DNA from: Gigaspora margarita | Taxonomy: Eukaryota; Glomeromycota; Glomeromycetes; Diversisporales; Gigasporaceae | Length of the DNA stretch: 64,000 nt | NCBI GenBank assembly: GCA_009809945.1 | Contig: WTPW01000310.1 | Location: 171,404 to 235,403 of the forward strand | Direction: 5' to 3' | Shown: piece by piece, positions 46,701-58,759 of the stretch | Position numbering within the stretch: position 1 is the first letter of the stretch | Layout: each line of letters starts with the position of its first letter | Made by a program: the position numbers and the translations under genes | Notes under the pieces: model-generated | What the model was told of the DNA's origin: nothing | Seen by the model: the letters and a program-made list of their open reading frames with translations, nothing else | Databases searched by the model: none

Positions 46701-47150
46701 TCAACTAAGAGCTTTTTTAGGTTTTGCATCATATTACTGTTGATTTATAAAAGATTTCTCAAAGATAGCGCAGCCTTTATACGACTTGTTAAAAAAGAAC
46801 TGGGCCTACAAATGGGAAAGAAACAACGAGAAGCCTTCAAGATATTAAAACAGAAGCTAATTATAGCCCTGATTCTACGCTACTCTGATTTCTTGAAGCC
46901 TTTTTATTTGCACACTGACACTTCAGGCACTGGATTAGGGACCATGTTGGCCCAAACTACCAAAGATAAAAAGGAATACACAGTGGCCTATGCAAGCAGA
47001 AATCTTATAGAAGCAGAGCGCAATTATCACATAATAGAACTGGAATGTCTGGCAGTGGTTTGGGCAATTGAACATTTCCATCAGTACCTAGGTACTGCCC
47101 ACTTCCACTTGGTTACAGACCATTCTGCCCTTAAATGGCTCTAGACTTCA
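46700..47150 (+). pseudogene. RT connection and RNase H domain
   Basis: LRAFLGFASYYC-type connection (shifted frame) is followed by a long open frame: FYLHTDTSGTGLGTMLAQ, YASRNLIEAERNY, ELECLAVVWAIEHFHQYL and VTDHSALKWL. This is the Ty3-type RNase H with acidic residues in place. The frame stops at 47142-47144. Confidence 0.9.
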
Positions 47151-47369
47151 GTATTGAAAAGCAAATGTGCACAGTAGATACTACATCTAGAACCTTATAA
47201 CTTTACAATTGTCCACTATACCAGAAGAAAACTAGCAATGCCAATGTATTATCAAGAATCTATGAACCCGAGGAGGTGGTAGAAGTAAAGTCATCAATAG
47301 TCAGTTTAGAAGAGCAGGGTAAGGAGATAAGCAAGAAAGAAAAATTAATAAAAAAACTCACTTCACAAT

Positions 47370-48240
47370 AAAAGAGGATGCTAGCCCTCTTTAGGATAAG
47401 CACCCCACACATTAAGAACCTTAGGTACAGGGGTCAGTGTACCCACTTCAGTAATATATATCATATATATGAACATAGAAGAATAGATGGCCACTATGCT
47501 ATAGTCAAATTAGATCTTGCACAATCCGTATATATTTATCACTTCTACAATTATAATCTAATCACCAACGAACCCAGGCAAATCATGGTACTATATAAAT
47601 GATTATTAGAAGCAGCTCAACAAGAGTTATTATGAAAAAGAATCCAAGTTGAATTAGATATAGAAATAGGAACTACGCAAAAAATTAATCTAGAACTATA
47701 CGAAATAGTGGATATGATAAAGGAAGTAAAGGAAAAAGAAAAAGAAAAAGCCCAAATATGCATAATGAACGTAACTTATGAACCAATGTTCCCAATATCC
47801 AAAGAAGCAACACCCACAGTCAGTGATAACGAAAAAGAACTTGAACCTATAAACAGAGGTAATGGACAAGGGGTTGAAAGATCTGAATCCACCTCTGTAC
47901 TAGTTTTCGAATTGATAAGTGCTAGGTGCCATAAGAAATTAACCTTAATTGAATCATGCACAAACCACGGTCATAAGTACTTCCTATACTTACACCCCAC
48001 TCAGGGCACCCATTATGTCACTAGACCATTAGACCTTAGACAAGCCATGCACTGTGTCAAATTTGTCACCTTTCCATTAGTTGCAAATGACCCAATAGAT
48101 TTGGTCACCCTCTAGCAATGGGTTGCAGAAGGGGCTCAACTAGTGGGGTTGGATATAGCTGCTATTCAAAGAAGTGGCCTTATCACTGAAATTATAGAAG
48201 GATTAACCACTAGAGATATGGAATTGGACCTATCTTAAAT
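47370..48240 (+). pseudogene. Unrecognised coding segment between RNase H and integrase
   Basis: Two open stretches, 47378-47602 and 47708-48115 plus a continuation to a stop at about 48238, read in compatible frames as one protein of about 280 residues with three stops. It starts as an aromatic-rich domain (YRGQCTHFSNIYHIYEHRR, then HYAIVKLDLAQS). A Lys/Glu-rich helix follows (IKEVKEKEKEKAQ). A Cys/His-bearing domain ends it (ARCHKKLTLIESCTNHGHKY). I do not recognise a family. It adds about 1.2 kb to the usual RH-IN distance and ends just before a 78-base poly-A. Confidence 0.45.
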
Positions 48241-48258
48241 TAGTTTATCTGTTAATAC

Positions 48259-48262
<4 letters not shown>

Positions 48263-48340
<78 letters not shown>
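48263..48340 (+). repeat. Poly-A tract, 78 bases
   Basis: Uninterrupted run of A, 23 bases after the stop of the unrecognised coding segment. No AATAAA precedes it and no flanking duplication was found. Confidence 0.95.
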
Positions 48341-48341
<1 letters not shown>

Positions 48342-48599
48342 ATGAATACTAAAGTTATAAATAAAGTACAACAAAATAGTATCTATTTCTTTGAAGTTGC
48401 AGGCATACCTATATATATATATAAAAAAAAAGGATATAGGTAACATCATAGACATAATATTTAAAAGGCTGGTCACAACACCAATGTGCGAAGAAGGGGC
48501 ACATTGAAAGAAAAATTAGCAAATAGGTAATTGGACTTAAAGATAGGTACTATAAATACTTTATTACTTACAAAATCTGAATAAACAAATCCAGCCCAG

Positions 48600-49900
48600 G
48601 TACTGGTGCCCTGGCAATAGAATAAAATAGACGACAAAGAGTATGAACAACTAAGGCAGTATGTGGAGACCAATAACCTTCTTTCAGACCTCGATCTAGA
48701 AAAGCAGAGGAAGATCAAACTAAGAGTCATTTCTTCAAGTGCAGAAATGGACTTCTACATAAGAAAACTGAAGGAAGCAATTGAAAGAAAAATTACTAAA
48801 AGTTGTTAAGAAAAATAAAGTAAGGGCTATATTATACTTAATGCACGACCATCCTACAGCCGGTCACTTTGGTGCTAAAGGAATGTTTGAGAAGATTAAG
48901 AAAATGTACTACTGACTGCAGATGTATGAAAGTATTAATACTTATATACAGACTTGTAATAGCTGCCAATTACACAGAAGAAAATAATCATATAGACCGT
49001 TATAGCCTATTCCAGTAGGATTACCTTTTCAAAAAATAGGAATCAACATAGTTGGCCCACTAATGCTCACTACTCAAGGCAATCATTATATAGTCATCGC
49101 TACTGACTATGCAACAAAATGGCCAAAAACAAGACCTATTCTGGTAGCAAACTCCTAGCAAGTCTCTAAATTTATCTATAAAGAAGTCATCTGTCGTAAT
49201 AGGTGCACCAAGTTAATTCTATCTGATAGAGGTTCCCATTTTAGGAATGAGGTAGTTAAAGAAATACTAGAAACCTTCCAAATAAAGCATTTATTTTTTA
49301 TACCTTACTATCCTAAGACCAATGAGTGGTAGAATGATTTAATCATACCTTGTATAAATCCCTAGCAAAATCTATCACACAAGAGCAAGAATGGAACTCA
49401 TTGATACCATTCACATTGTTCACTTACAGAACAATAAAACAAGTCATGACTAAAATTGAATCATTTTATCTAACCTATAGTAGGCAGCCAAGGTTCCCCT
49501 GCCAAAAATCAGATGATGTTCTAGAAGAAAATTTATTAGGTTGACTATTTGAACTAGAAAACAAATTAATAGAAAAAAGATTAGTGGCCAATCAATGAAT
49601 TGAGAAAAAACAGTTAAAACAAAAAGAAAAATTTAATAAAAAATTAACTAAATGTGATACTATCCAAATTAGAGACAAGGTCCTGCTATTTGATGCAGCC
49701 CTAAATTAATGACATATGAGAAAACTACGACCCAAGTGAAAAGGCTTGTATTATGTACACAATATACCATTTCCAGGAGTGTACAAATTGTGAACTATAC
49801 AGGGAAAAGTAGTTGCAACATCTGTAAACTTATTCCTTATTAAGAAATATCACAAACATGATACAGTAAGGCCAATTAAGAGGAGAAGACTATAGAAAGA
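48600..49900 (+). pseudogene. Integrase domain
   Basis: A linker (DDKEYEQLRQYVETNNLLSD) leads to the HHCC zinc-binding domain, MHDHPTAGHFG and CNSCQLHRR (48840-48985). The core catalytic Asp in GIDIVGPL-type sequence is Asn here (about 49027). LSDRGSHF keeps the second Asp. The region of the Glu (NGLVERFNHT) is disrupted by a one-base change and a TGA near 49330. Trp of MYYWxQM is TGA at 48913-48915. The C-terminal part continues to about 49900. Confidence 0.88.
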
Positions 49901-50374
49901 TCAGAAAAATTATAAAAGATCAACTAAGAATCAAGTAATACCTTCATACCATAACCACAAACTTTCAAAATATATTTTCAGACCTAACTAGCCCACAAGA
50001 CAGAGGAGTTAAAGTAAATATACCTACTTTTGACTCCATGGGAGACCTTCATGCCCAAATTATCGCAGCTTATATTACAATGCAACAAATGCAAAGACAA
50101 GAAAAAGAGAAGAGGCTTTGGGCTATGCTTTTTTCATAGGGCAGCTTATAAAAACTGTGACAACTACCCCAGCCCAAAGAACAGTATGCAGAAGCCTCCT
50201 CACAAAATATTATGCTATGGTAGTAGAGAGAGCCTACTACATCTTTAAGTAGTGGGAATAGATCAAATTGCTAGAACAATGACCTTGAATTTTGGATGAT
50301 TAGAGATCTGAGATTATCCAAATATCAGTCTCTTTTATAACAACTTGTGGAACTTGTGATTAAGCAGGAGAGAT
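49900..50374 (+). other. 3' non-coding part with polypurine tract
   Basis: No domain after integrase; short frames only. GCAGGAGAGAT immediately before the 3' LTR fits a polypurine tract. Confidence 0.55.
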
Positions 50375-50925
50375 TGTTACCTCTGTATACTGAACCCATA
50401 CTGTATGTAATAGTATGTCACGAGTATACTATGTTAGATGTACTGATTGTACTATATGTACCACATGTGACGAATGTGCTGCATGTGACTAAGATATCGC
50501 ATGTGACAAGTGTGTCAGATATTGCAATAGAAGCATAAGTGTTGATATAATGGAATTGGCATAAAAGACCGATATGATAGAAGGAGCATAAACAATAAAT
50601 TAAGCCTTTATAATCCAAGAGCCACATGTACTTATTAGTAAATAGTTTTTTATAAATATAGACGATAACTACTCCACTTTGTAGACATGTTTGCTATCAC
50701 ACTTCTTTATTATTAATAAAAGACATATTATACAAAGTCGATTCTATAAATAACATCACGCACCCTTTCAAATTGCTAAATCACAACATATAAACCCTCT
50801 CGCTTATCTATATACTAACAACTACGATAAACCACTGCACAGTTTGTATCTCTGTGCTTACGTAACTTCCTGTCAATAGTTGCTCTGTTAGCCTCGATTT
50901 ACAAAAGGTAATATGAAGGTTAACA
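50375..50925 (+). repeat. 3' LTR of the gypsy element
   Basis: It begins TGTTACCTCTGTATACTG and ends AAGGTTAACA. It is homologous over its length to 40436-40988 with numerous substitutions and small indels. Confidence 0.93.
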
Positions 50926-50929
50926 GTGT

Positions 50930-53400
50930 CAAATTTGCCTATATGCATTAAAAATGATGATCATATTTTTTTTTTAATTTCATATATTTGAATTTTTCAT
51001 TTGCGTTGCGGCTCCATTGTTTTATCAGATTTTCACTATTGCTTTTTTTTTTGAGCTTGGATTTCATCTTTTGTTTAGTAACTAGTTCTGCCTGCTTTGA
51101 CCATCTTACCTATAATCTTTTCCAAGCCATCATATTTATTAATAAGCCTATTTTAAAATGTTCAATTTACAGACAAGTTCATTTCATATAATATATTTCA
51201 CTAACAGTTTATTTGCAAAGTAATTATAGTTATGATCATGAAAAATTTCTTGCCATTATTTTTTTCATGTATTACAATGAAATGATTGGCACATATGCCA
51301 CTTTGGACATGTGCTCATTTGTCAAATTGCTATTATTCGACAATTGTTGCCCAATAATGTATACTTATTATTGTTAGGAATAAGTTCATCAAGTTATATA
51401 AACTGTTAGTTGTTTACGAAATGAACTTGTTAGTAAATTAATTATCTGTAAAATAAGCTTGTTGGAGAAATAAGTGTCAATTAAATAAATGTATTGTCTT
51501 TGAAGAAATTGTTAATGTGGACAGATTTCTTTATGATGAATGATTATCTGAAACAACAGTAACTTGGAGTGCTTGTTATAGTTTAATGCCATGGTCCATA
51601 TTATAACATTATTTTTCCCTCAAAAAATGAGCTTCTGTGAGCCAAAATAAGACTAATACTCAAAAAATACATATAAGAAAATACTTATATAAAATAAAAT
51701 TTTAATCAAAATTTTAACTCCATATAAATTCTCAAGCATAGTATCTTATACTGTAATTACTGCTTAAATATTGGCATATTTATTCATTGCCAACTATAAG
51801 CATACTTATACCATCTAATTTAATTCCAAAATCAAACTTTAAAATCAACCCAATTTATATAAGCTTTTCCTTCTATTTGACTAATTTGATACATTATTCT
51901 TATGTCTTGATCACTAATAAAAGCTGACCAAATTCTAAAGAGAATATATTCCAATTCTGAGAAAATATATCTAGAACTAGTATCTATCATGATCATTGTC
52001 ACAACCTTTAATAATTAGGGTTTAACTTTTTTTGTTTCTTTTTCATTTTTGTTAGATCATTTTTTTGAATATAATTATCTTCAAGGTACTGGTTTTTTTG
52101 TTTTAGTTCTATACCATGTTATTCAAAGATTTTTTGTGTACTTTTTAATCCTGCACAATTGTTGTGATCAAACTATAATAACTTTAAAACTTTTGGCCTC
52201 AGTATTTATTTTCTTTAGAATCTAAATACTACAGTACTGGACAGTAAAAGACATCCAATTTATACTATAAGGTGCCAATTTTGGTATTTACATAATAATT
52301 TTTAATTGGCTAATTTGGTGCAATTGATTTTGATTGGTTAATTAAATCTATATATTTTATTTGTTATATTAAATACCAATTTTTAACTTTATTCCTTATA
52401 AATTTCTTAAAATAAAAATAAAAAAAGTCCTCTAACAGAAATGTAGTTTTAGCTAAAAATATTAAGTTATTTAATTTAGCTTGTTTTAAAAAGTTATAAT
52501 AATTTACAGTTTTATTAATAAAAGGAGATTATTTTACTGTCAGTAATATATAACTTTTTGGTCTATAGTATTTACTATAGGGTTTGAGCAGAATTCATGT
52601 TTTTTAGCTTTACTAATACCCTTTTTTCTTTTATCAAAGTTCAAATTACAGAGCTTCAAATAAATTATATACTTTTTTCTACTATATGCACTAATTCACT
52701 TATAGTTATTGTAATTAACTAATACTATTATATTTTTTATCTACTTTGAACAGCTTATATCAGCTTATATAGAATACAAGAAGTCCTTTTAAGTTAATAT
52801 ATAAACTATTTAATTCTTCTTGTTAGGGAAGTAACAAAAATCTGAGGATTTTTTAGGGTGAGGGTAAAAAAAGTTAAAATTATATATAGAAACCTGACCA
52901 AATCTATATTAAGAAAGGGGAAGGAGTAGGCCTCTGAAAAAAAATCATGTATTAATGACATGGTCCTTATAGTCTTCAAATTTCTTGGGGGTCAAATTTG
53001 TATATATTTTAGGCTTCAGATTTGAAAATTTTTTAAGCACCATCAAATATTGGGGTTTGTTCAAAGAATACAATCATTTTATTTGTACTTTTTCTTTTAA
53101 AAATTCTAGAGTTTATAGATAAGTTTGTGTTATATTATTTTCTCAGGTTCATTATTTTATTATCTATTTTTTTAAAGATCTTTAACATGTACCTTTTTTA
53201 AATTCATTTGTTTGATGCTTGCTCATCACAATATTTATTAAACTATTGTATATTGATCTTTTATAAAAAATTAATATATTATTATAATACTATATAATGC
53301 TTTGTGCCTATATTTGCACAAAGATATTATATTACCACTTATTACCTTGTCTATTCTTTCTAATTCCAACTAACACATTTATAATTATATATTGTACTAA
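50930..53400. other. AT-rich spacer, no gene recognised
   Basis: No coding frame of substance. Around 51237 a partial relative of the CATGAAAAATTT MITE (33750-33832) can be seen. Confidence 0.5.
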
Positions 53401-53455
53401 TATGACTATATTAGCTAATCTGAATTTTATTCTCAAAATTGCCAAGATGCTAGAC

Positions 53456-53696
53456 TAGTGTTTAGACCCGTTCACTTGCGGGTGACCTGTTGGGCTAATT
53501 CAGGTAAACTGATGGTATTCCGGGTATTCCTAGCCAATCGCTGATTTTTGTTTACATCGGGTAAAAGAGGATTGTTAAAGTTTAACATATCCTAATTTAC
53601 CCAATATAAACAAACATCAGCGATTGGCTGGAAATACCTGTCAGTCTACCCAGATCAGCCCGACGGGTCACCTGGGTTGAACAGGTCTAAACACTA
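53456..53696. mobile_element. hAT-like MITE, 241 bp, target duplication TGCTAGAC
   Basis: Exact 8-bp repeats TGCTAGAC (53448-53455 and 53697-53704) flank inverted ends TAGTGTTTAGACCCGTTCA and 'tgaacaggtctaaacacta'. Subterminal words are GACCCG/CGGGT ('cgggtgacctg', 'cgacgggtcacctggg'). A second inverted pair 'agccaatcgctgatttttgttta / aaacatcagcgattggct' makes the element almost fully palindromic. Confidence 0.93.
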
Positions 53697-54484
53697 TGCT
53701 AGACCTGAACTGGATTTCAATATTTAGTTTGTTTTTTATTTATTTTTACTTTTCTAATTAATTTTATTTTAATATACAAAGCATAATCCTTCTAATATTA
53801 ATATTTAATCTCTAATATTCTTAACAATAGATTTTAAATATTCAATTTATATATAAATTTGTATGACCTATTTTGTCTATTATTTATATCTAGCCAATTA
53901 TATGAAAAAAAATTTTAATTTTTAATTATAATGCTATATTTTTATCTAATCAATACCTACTTACAAGCCAGTACTAGTCTAATTTTACAACTTTCAGGTC
54001 CAATTCCAAATCTGACAAATTCTTAGCTTTATTTTTCAACAATCACTAATATAATTAATATTTAGAGGTACTATTTTCTTATGGGCCTTTTTTGTACAAA
54101 ATTTTTAGCATATTAAAAAGTTATTTTATTGATAGACCACTCAGTTGGAGGTATTGAATATGTTAGTATTGACACAATGACTGTTCTTAGAAGCTTCATT
54201 AGAGTATTACAAAGTGCAAAGCCTTAGGCTTAAACTAAGCATTTTTATTATGAGAAAGTTAAAAAATTAAATTTATTCACACGTCTAGCACAAAATTTTA
54301 TAGCCAAATTAAAAGAGCAGTACTTATATGTGACAGTTTTGGGTATAGCACAAGTTGTATAAAATAGATGTTTATTAAGATTTGGATTTAATGATAGTTT
54401 ATTATTTAGATAAAGGCAAAATATATTAATATTCAACAAACAAGATAGAATATCATGAAGGAGTTTTAATTCTTGTTTGGGTAT

Positions 54485-54573
54485 TTAATTATTTGATTTA
54501 AGCTTTAATTACTTGATTGGAGTTTAATTACTTGATTGAAGTTTTGATTACTCAATTGGAACTTTAATTACTT
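54485..54573 (+). repeat. About 20-bp tandem repeat, 4-5 copies
   Basis: Unit 'tttaattacttgattggag' with substitutions. Confidence 0.75.
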
Positions 54574-55157
54574 AACATACTACAATAATTCTTGCCAAAA
54601 ATAAAAAAGATATAAAATAATAATAATAACAATAATACTAGCTAAATAAATAAAATATAAAAATAAAATGAAAAATAAAAACTGAGCATAATACTAGAAG
54701 TTACTATTGAACATTTTCTGTCATAATTGTACTATATGCTAAATTTTTGCCAACCATTTTTTGCATTCAAAATAAGATGCAAAAGAAGTATAAAACAAAA
54801 TATTTGAACCTAGTGAATTTATAAAAATTTGCATACCTGATACTGACAAGCTAAAGATGCAGTGAAGAGCATTGCTTTGCAAAATTCTTTCAAAAAAACC
54901 TGGCTGTGTTATAATTGTTATCAGGTTGCATGCAAGTTTGAAATCCTTGATAACTGGTACCAAGCAAGGAGCATGAACTGTTTAGAAGTTTAATTACTCT
55001 GATTTTGATGTGTTTCCTTTGAACAACACAATTTTATTGCAGCAAGCTAGATTTTAATCAAACTACTTTGTTACAATCTTCAAGCCAAATTAAAAACTCT
55101 GAAATAAACAAGCAAGCAAATTAATTTTATTAACTACTAAATAAAAGTTTTTTTTAA

Positions 55158-55340
55158 AAAAAATATAGTGATAATCTAAGACCTAATGATGATTACTCTT
55201 TTATCAAGAAACAAACAGTTTTAAGTAGGACAAACCAGAAAAACTGCTACCATTGTCAAAAAATTACTTGCAATTTTAAATTCTGCAGTTGTGGAAAAAG
55301 TAATTCACTATGCACAAAAAAATGTGAATATGTGTTATAA
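55158..55340 (+). pseudogene. Cys-rich C-terminal fragment, possibly piggyBac-like transposase
   Basis: An open stretch of about 60 codons without a credible start ends at TAA 55338-55340. The last 32 residues have the pattern C-x2-C-x4-C-x4-C-x-C-x6-C-x3-C (NCYHCQKITC, then FCSCGKSNSLCTKKCEY). Preceding residues are polar (NLRPNDDYSFIKKQTVL). The arrangement resembles the zinc-binding tail of piggyBac transposases, which would fit the TTAA MITE 450 bases downstream, but it is too short to be sure. Other Cys-rich tails are possible. Confidence 0.35.
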
Positions 55341-55787
55341 ATAAATGTTAAAATTGTTAATTTTCTTTTTTATTTGATTTTTTGCTTGAAAATTCATGCA
55401 ATCAAAAAAGCATAATTAATGTGCATATCTAAAAGTTTATAATTTGCAAGTTATACCAATTGTACAATAATGTAATTTTTAGTTTATGAATGATATGTGC
55501 AATTTTGAAACAAAATAAATAGAAAAACAATGCAGAACAATAACTGTTACCTATTTTAAATAACTAATTAGAAAAGTGACAATCATGTGTTGTTAAATGC
55601 TGATAACTTGATATCTTTTTAATAAAAAACCCCCAAATCAAGTTTTTTTAAAAGGTTTAAAAATACTCTTTTTTAATGAAAATAAATTAAAAGTCAACTA
55701 GTTGTTGTGGAATAATGCCATACTCAGATTTAATAATATTTTAAAAAAATATTTATCCTGTTATGAGGAGAAAACAATGTTCCTTAA

Positions 55788-56160
55788 GGGTAGGGTGACA
55801 ACATTTCCAAATTCATATAAAATAGATTGTAGATCAACTTGGTGTAACCAAAATATATGAAATCATGAAAACATCACATGATTTGACCAATCAGAAGTAT
55901 CAATTCTTTGTACTACCCAGGAAAAACATATAGCGACCTCGGAGATTTTAATTATATGTGAAGTAAATTTTTTTTAAAGCAATACATATTGCGCAACTTC
56001 ACTATTATAAACAAACTGTATTAAACTATATATTACATAAATTTGATACAAATTGGTTAAGATGTTAAAAAGTTTTATTAGAAGTATTTTTTTATTTACT
56101 ATGTAAAAATTTAATATACCATGTAGATCATATGAAAAATGATCTACGTACACCCTACCC
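55788..56160. mobile_element. piggyBac-like MITE, 373 bp, TTAA target
   Basis: TTAA on both sides (55784-55787 and 56161-56164), and inverted ends GGGTAGGGTGACA and 'gtacaccctaccc'. The other LTR shows the empty site 'attccttaattt'. TTAA duplication with short C/G-rich ends is the piggyBac hallmark. No coding sequence inside. Confidence 0.88.
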
Positions 56161-56292
56161 TTAATTTACAATTTAAGAAATTATATGAAGGCAGCTCACC
56201 AAAGGCGTGACTTGGTGATTTAACCTGATTTTAGAATAAAGGTGGCTTGTGTAATTTTATTATATTAATATGGTCTGAGTTTATTATAGTTA

Positions 56293-56841
56293 CCGTATAT
56301 TGCCAAAAATAAGCTACCTCCTAAAATAAGCTACCCCTCTTTTGGTCAAGAAACGTAAAAACGTCTTTGACCCGAAAATAAGCTACTCCACGATCAACGA
56401 AAGTTGCTACATAGTAAAGTCCAAATTCTTCTAAGCAAATCGATTAAAGTCGCATAAGTAAACTTAAACAGAAGATCAAAATACATATACTCTGAAATTT
56501 ATAACGGAATTGAAGAACTTTTATTAATTGGATTTTAATTTTTACGTTCAACAAAGAGATTAAAATTTTATTAGCAAAATATATTCGTTGAACATAAAAA
56601 TTAAAAGACAAATAATGAAAAGTATTCCTATTCTGATGAAACTTTCAGAATAGGTGTAGTTTAGTCTCCCAAATATGTTTACTTAAGCACTAATATAGAT
56701 TTACATAGTAGAATTTAGACTTTACTATGTAACAACTATTGACAATTGATCAAAAATTGATTTTATCTGAAAATAAGCTACCACAGATTTTTTGTGTCCA
56801 AAATCGTCCAAAAAAGGTAGCTTATTTTCAGACACATACAG
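56293..56841. mobile_element. Tc1/mariner-like MITE, 549 bp, TA target
   Basis: TA on both sides (56291-56292 and 56842-56843), empty site 'atagttatagtc' in the other LTR. Inverted ends CCGTATATTGCC and GACACATACAG extend into AAAATAAGCTACC, which recurs as a subterminal word five times (56306-56395 and 56766-56830). Confidence 0.9.
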
Positions 56842-57199
56842 TATAGTCTTTATTGGATTTTCTATATAATAATTGAAGATTCCCTCTTTTAAGAGATAAA
56901 ACAATCCTTCTTTTTATACTTTACAATTATTATGGGAATCGCTAATCAACTTTATAGAATATTATGGAAACTATGAGATTAAAATCATATGATACTCTAT
57001 CTACGATGCTATTATATTCTGCGTATCTTACAATAGAATGTATAGTTTCTAAATCATTCTGCTGAAGCTAAGCCCCAAGCCTGCATGATCAATTATGCAT
57101 GATTAATTATATGCAGAATCGGTTTTATTGTCAAATCATGTGTTATATGAAATGTGGCACAGTATAAATTTGTGATCAGCATTACTTTTTGCCTGTGAT

Positions 57200-58640
57200 A
57201 TTTGCCTATGCTTATTTTATGTGTCCCATGCATAAAAATCCAAGTATTAGTGTTGAGATGCTATGAACGAAGTCACATGGCCTCAATTTGTCATGAGACT
57301 GTGACCCTGGCCATGAGGTATGGATGATAGTTATTGTGGGAAAAGGAATAGAAATAAGTAAGGTGTTTTTGATGTATATCATGAGAAAGGAATTGGTAAG
57401 TATGACAAAATTTTTGTTAAGTGGGTATGGGTATAAGGTGTAGTTCTCCCTCCTTTTGTCTTTGCTACTAGCTTGTCGTAAGTTTATCTTTGTCGTTAGT
57501 GAATTGTTGGCTGATCAAAACTTCTGGTGCAATGTATATCAAATTTCATAAATTCCATTAGGCTTGTTTTCAATATCATATCAGCAATTATTGAAAGTTC
57601 ACTTTTATTTGAGGTTACCATTTTAAATTAATGAATATAACTTAGTAAATCTTTGGAATTAATTTCATTATCACTTATACGTTCAAAGTCCATTTTTGTG
57701 CAGTACCTATTTTAGCTTTCAGCCCTGCCAGTACTAGGCTATAGATACGCCTTATGGGTTGGCACCCTTCTTTTTGCACATTTAGCAACTTATAGGCAGA
57801 GCAGCTTCTTTTTGTGCATTTAGCAACTTACAGGCAGAGCACCTTCTTTTTGCACATTTAGCAACTTACAGGCAGAGCACCTTTTTTGTTTTTAAATCAA
57901 TCCTCTTTTGTTATGTAAATTTTAAATTTTCTTGGGGGCAAAAGATTTCTTATTGTTTTTTTTTGGCAGGGCTTCATAATTAACTTATTTCAAAAATAAG
58001 TGGAGTTTTAAAATACCTTTTTAGAAATAAATACAACATTTATTTCATCTAAATTTAGTGCAAATCATTAATTCTGATCCCATTAGCACAATATGAATAG
58101 TGTAACAGTTGAATGGAAAACAATATAGACAATAGTACCAATTTAAATCCCAACCAATTATGAAAAGAAGAATATAAATAGAAGTTGGATATATGGATGA
58201 AACAGATATATGGTTCATAAAGGTTTAGTGCACTAAATCGAATAGAGATGCTGATGCTAGTGATACTAATATAGGGTTATTATCAAATTGATTATCTGAT
58301 ATGATGCTATTATTAAGTTGATGGTATCAGGTGATATTTATGCAGGAGTTTTCTAGAATCTCTGAAAAAATTAGTAGGATAGGTAATTGATATCAAAAGA
58401 ACTAACTAACATTAGCAATGTTAAAGAAAGCAGATTTTACAAGATAATATTAAACTAAAGAAACTTTACTATAGATGAAAAGAAAATGAATTTTAAATCA
58501 TATGGACAATTTTGATAGATTAACAAAAACTCATTATGCAGTGACACCAAAGATCTAGGCATTCTGAGTCTATCAATAATAATAAACAAATCTACCAATC
58601 GAATAACTTACAATCAAACTTAGTTGAAATAGACAGTTAG
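57200..58640. other. Internal region of the LTR element, no domain recognised
   Basis: This should hold pol or a 3' untranslated part on the minus strand, but frames are short. A 38-bp tandem repeat lies at 57767-57886. Confidence 0.5.
57767..57886 (+). repeat. 38-bp tandem repeat, 3.1 copies
   Basis: Unit CTTCTTTTTGCACATTTAGC followed by 'aacttacaggcagagcac' starts at 57767, 57805 and 57843, plus a 6-base start of a fourth. Confidence 0.95.
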
Positions 58641-58759
58641 ATTTGGCAAGTGGGTGATTTAGTCATAGGTAAATCTTCTTTAGTTATTCAAATTGTTACA
58701 GAGCAAAAAGACAACAATTTTATTTATTTTAAACCAATTTCTTTAGTCCATTTTCTCAA

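Larger units (their letters stand above)
40436..50925 (+). mobile_element. Ty3/gypsy LTR retrotransposon, about 10.5 kb, degraded
   Basis: Two direct LTRs (40436-40988 and 50375-50925) enclose, in order, PBS, gag, CCHC knuckle, protease, RT, RNase H and integrase. PR-RT-RH-IN order defines Ty3/gypsy. LTR-to-LTR differences are frequent, many of them C/T transitions, so the insertion is old. No target duplication is evident (TGCAT before, GTGTC after). Two insertions lie inside: a 2.4-kb composite in gag (about 41640-44067) and a 274-bp hAT-like MITE upstream of RT. Stops and frame shifts occur in every domain, so it is not autonomous. Its parts are listed separately. Confidence 0.92.
55759..57199 (-). 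repeat. 3' LTR, interrupted by two MITEs
   Basis: Without the insertions at 55788-56160 and 56293-56841 the LTR is about 0.52 kb. It aligns with 59650-60163, for example 'gaaggcagct', 'taaaggtggcttgtgtaatt', 'aagagataaaacaatccttc' and 'gcctgcatgatcaattatgca'. Confidence 0.88.

Noticed and set aside
48261..48476. Minus-strand open frame with a long Phe run
   Set aside because: It is the complement of the 78-base poly-A.
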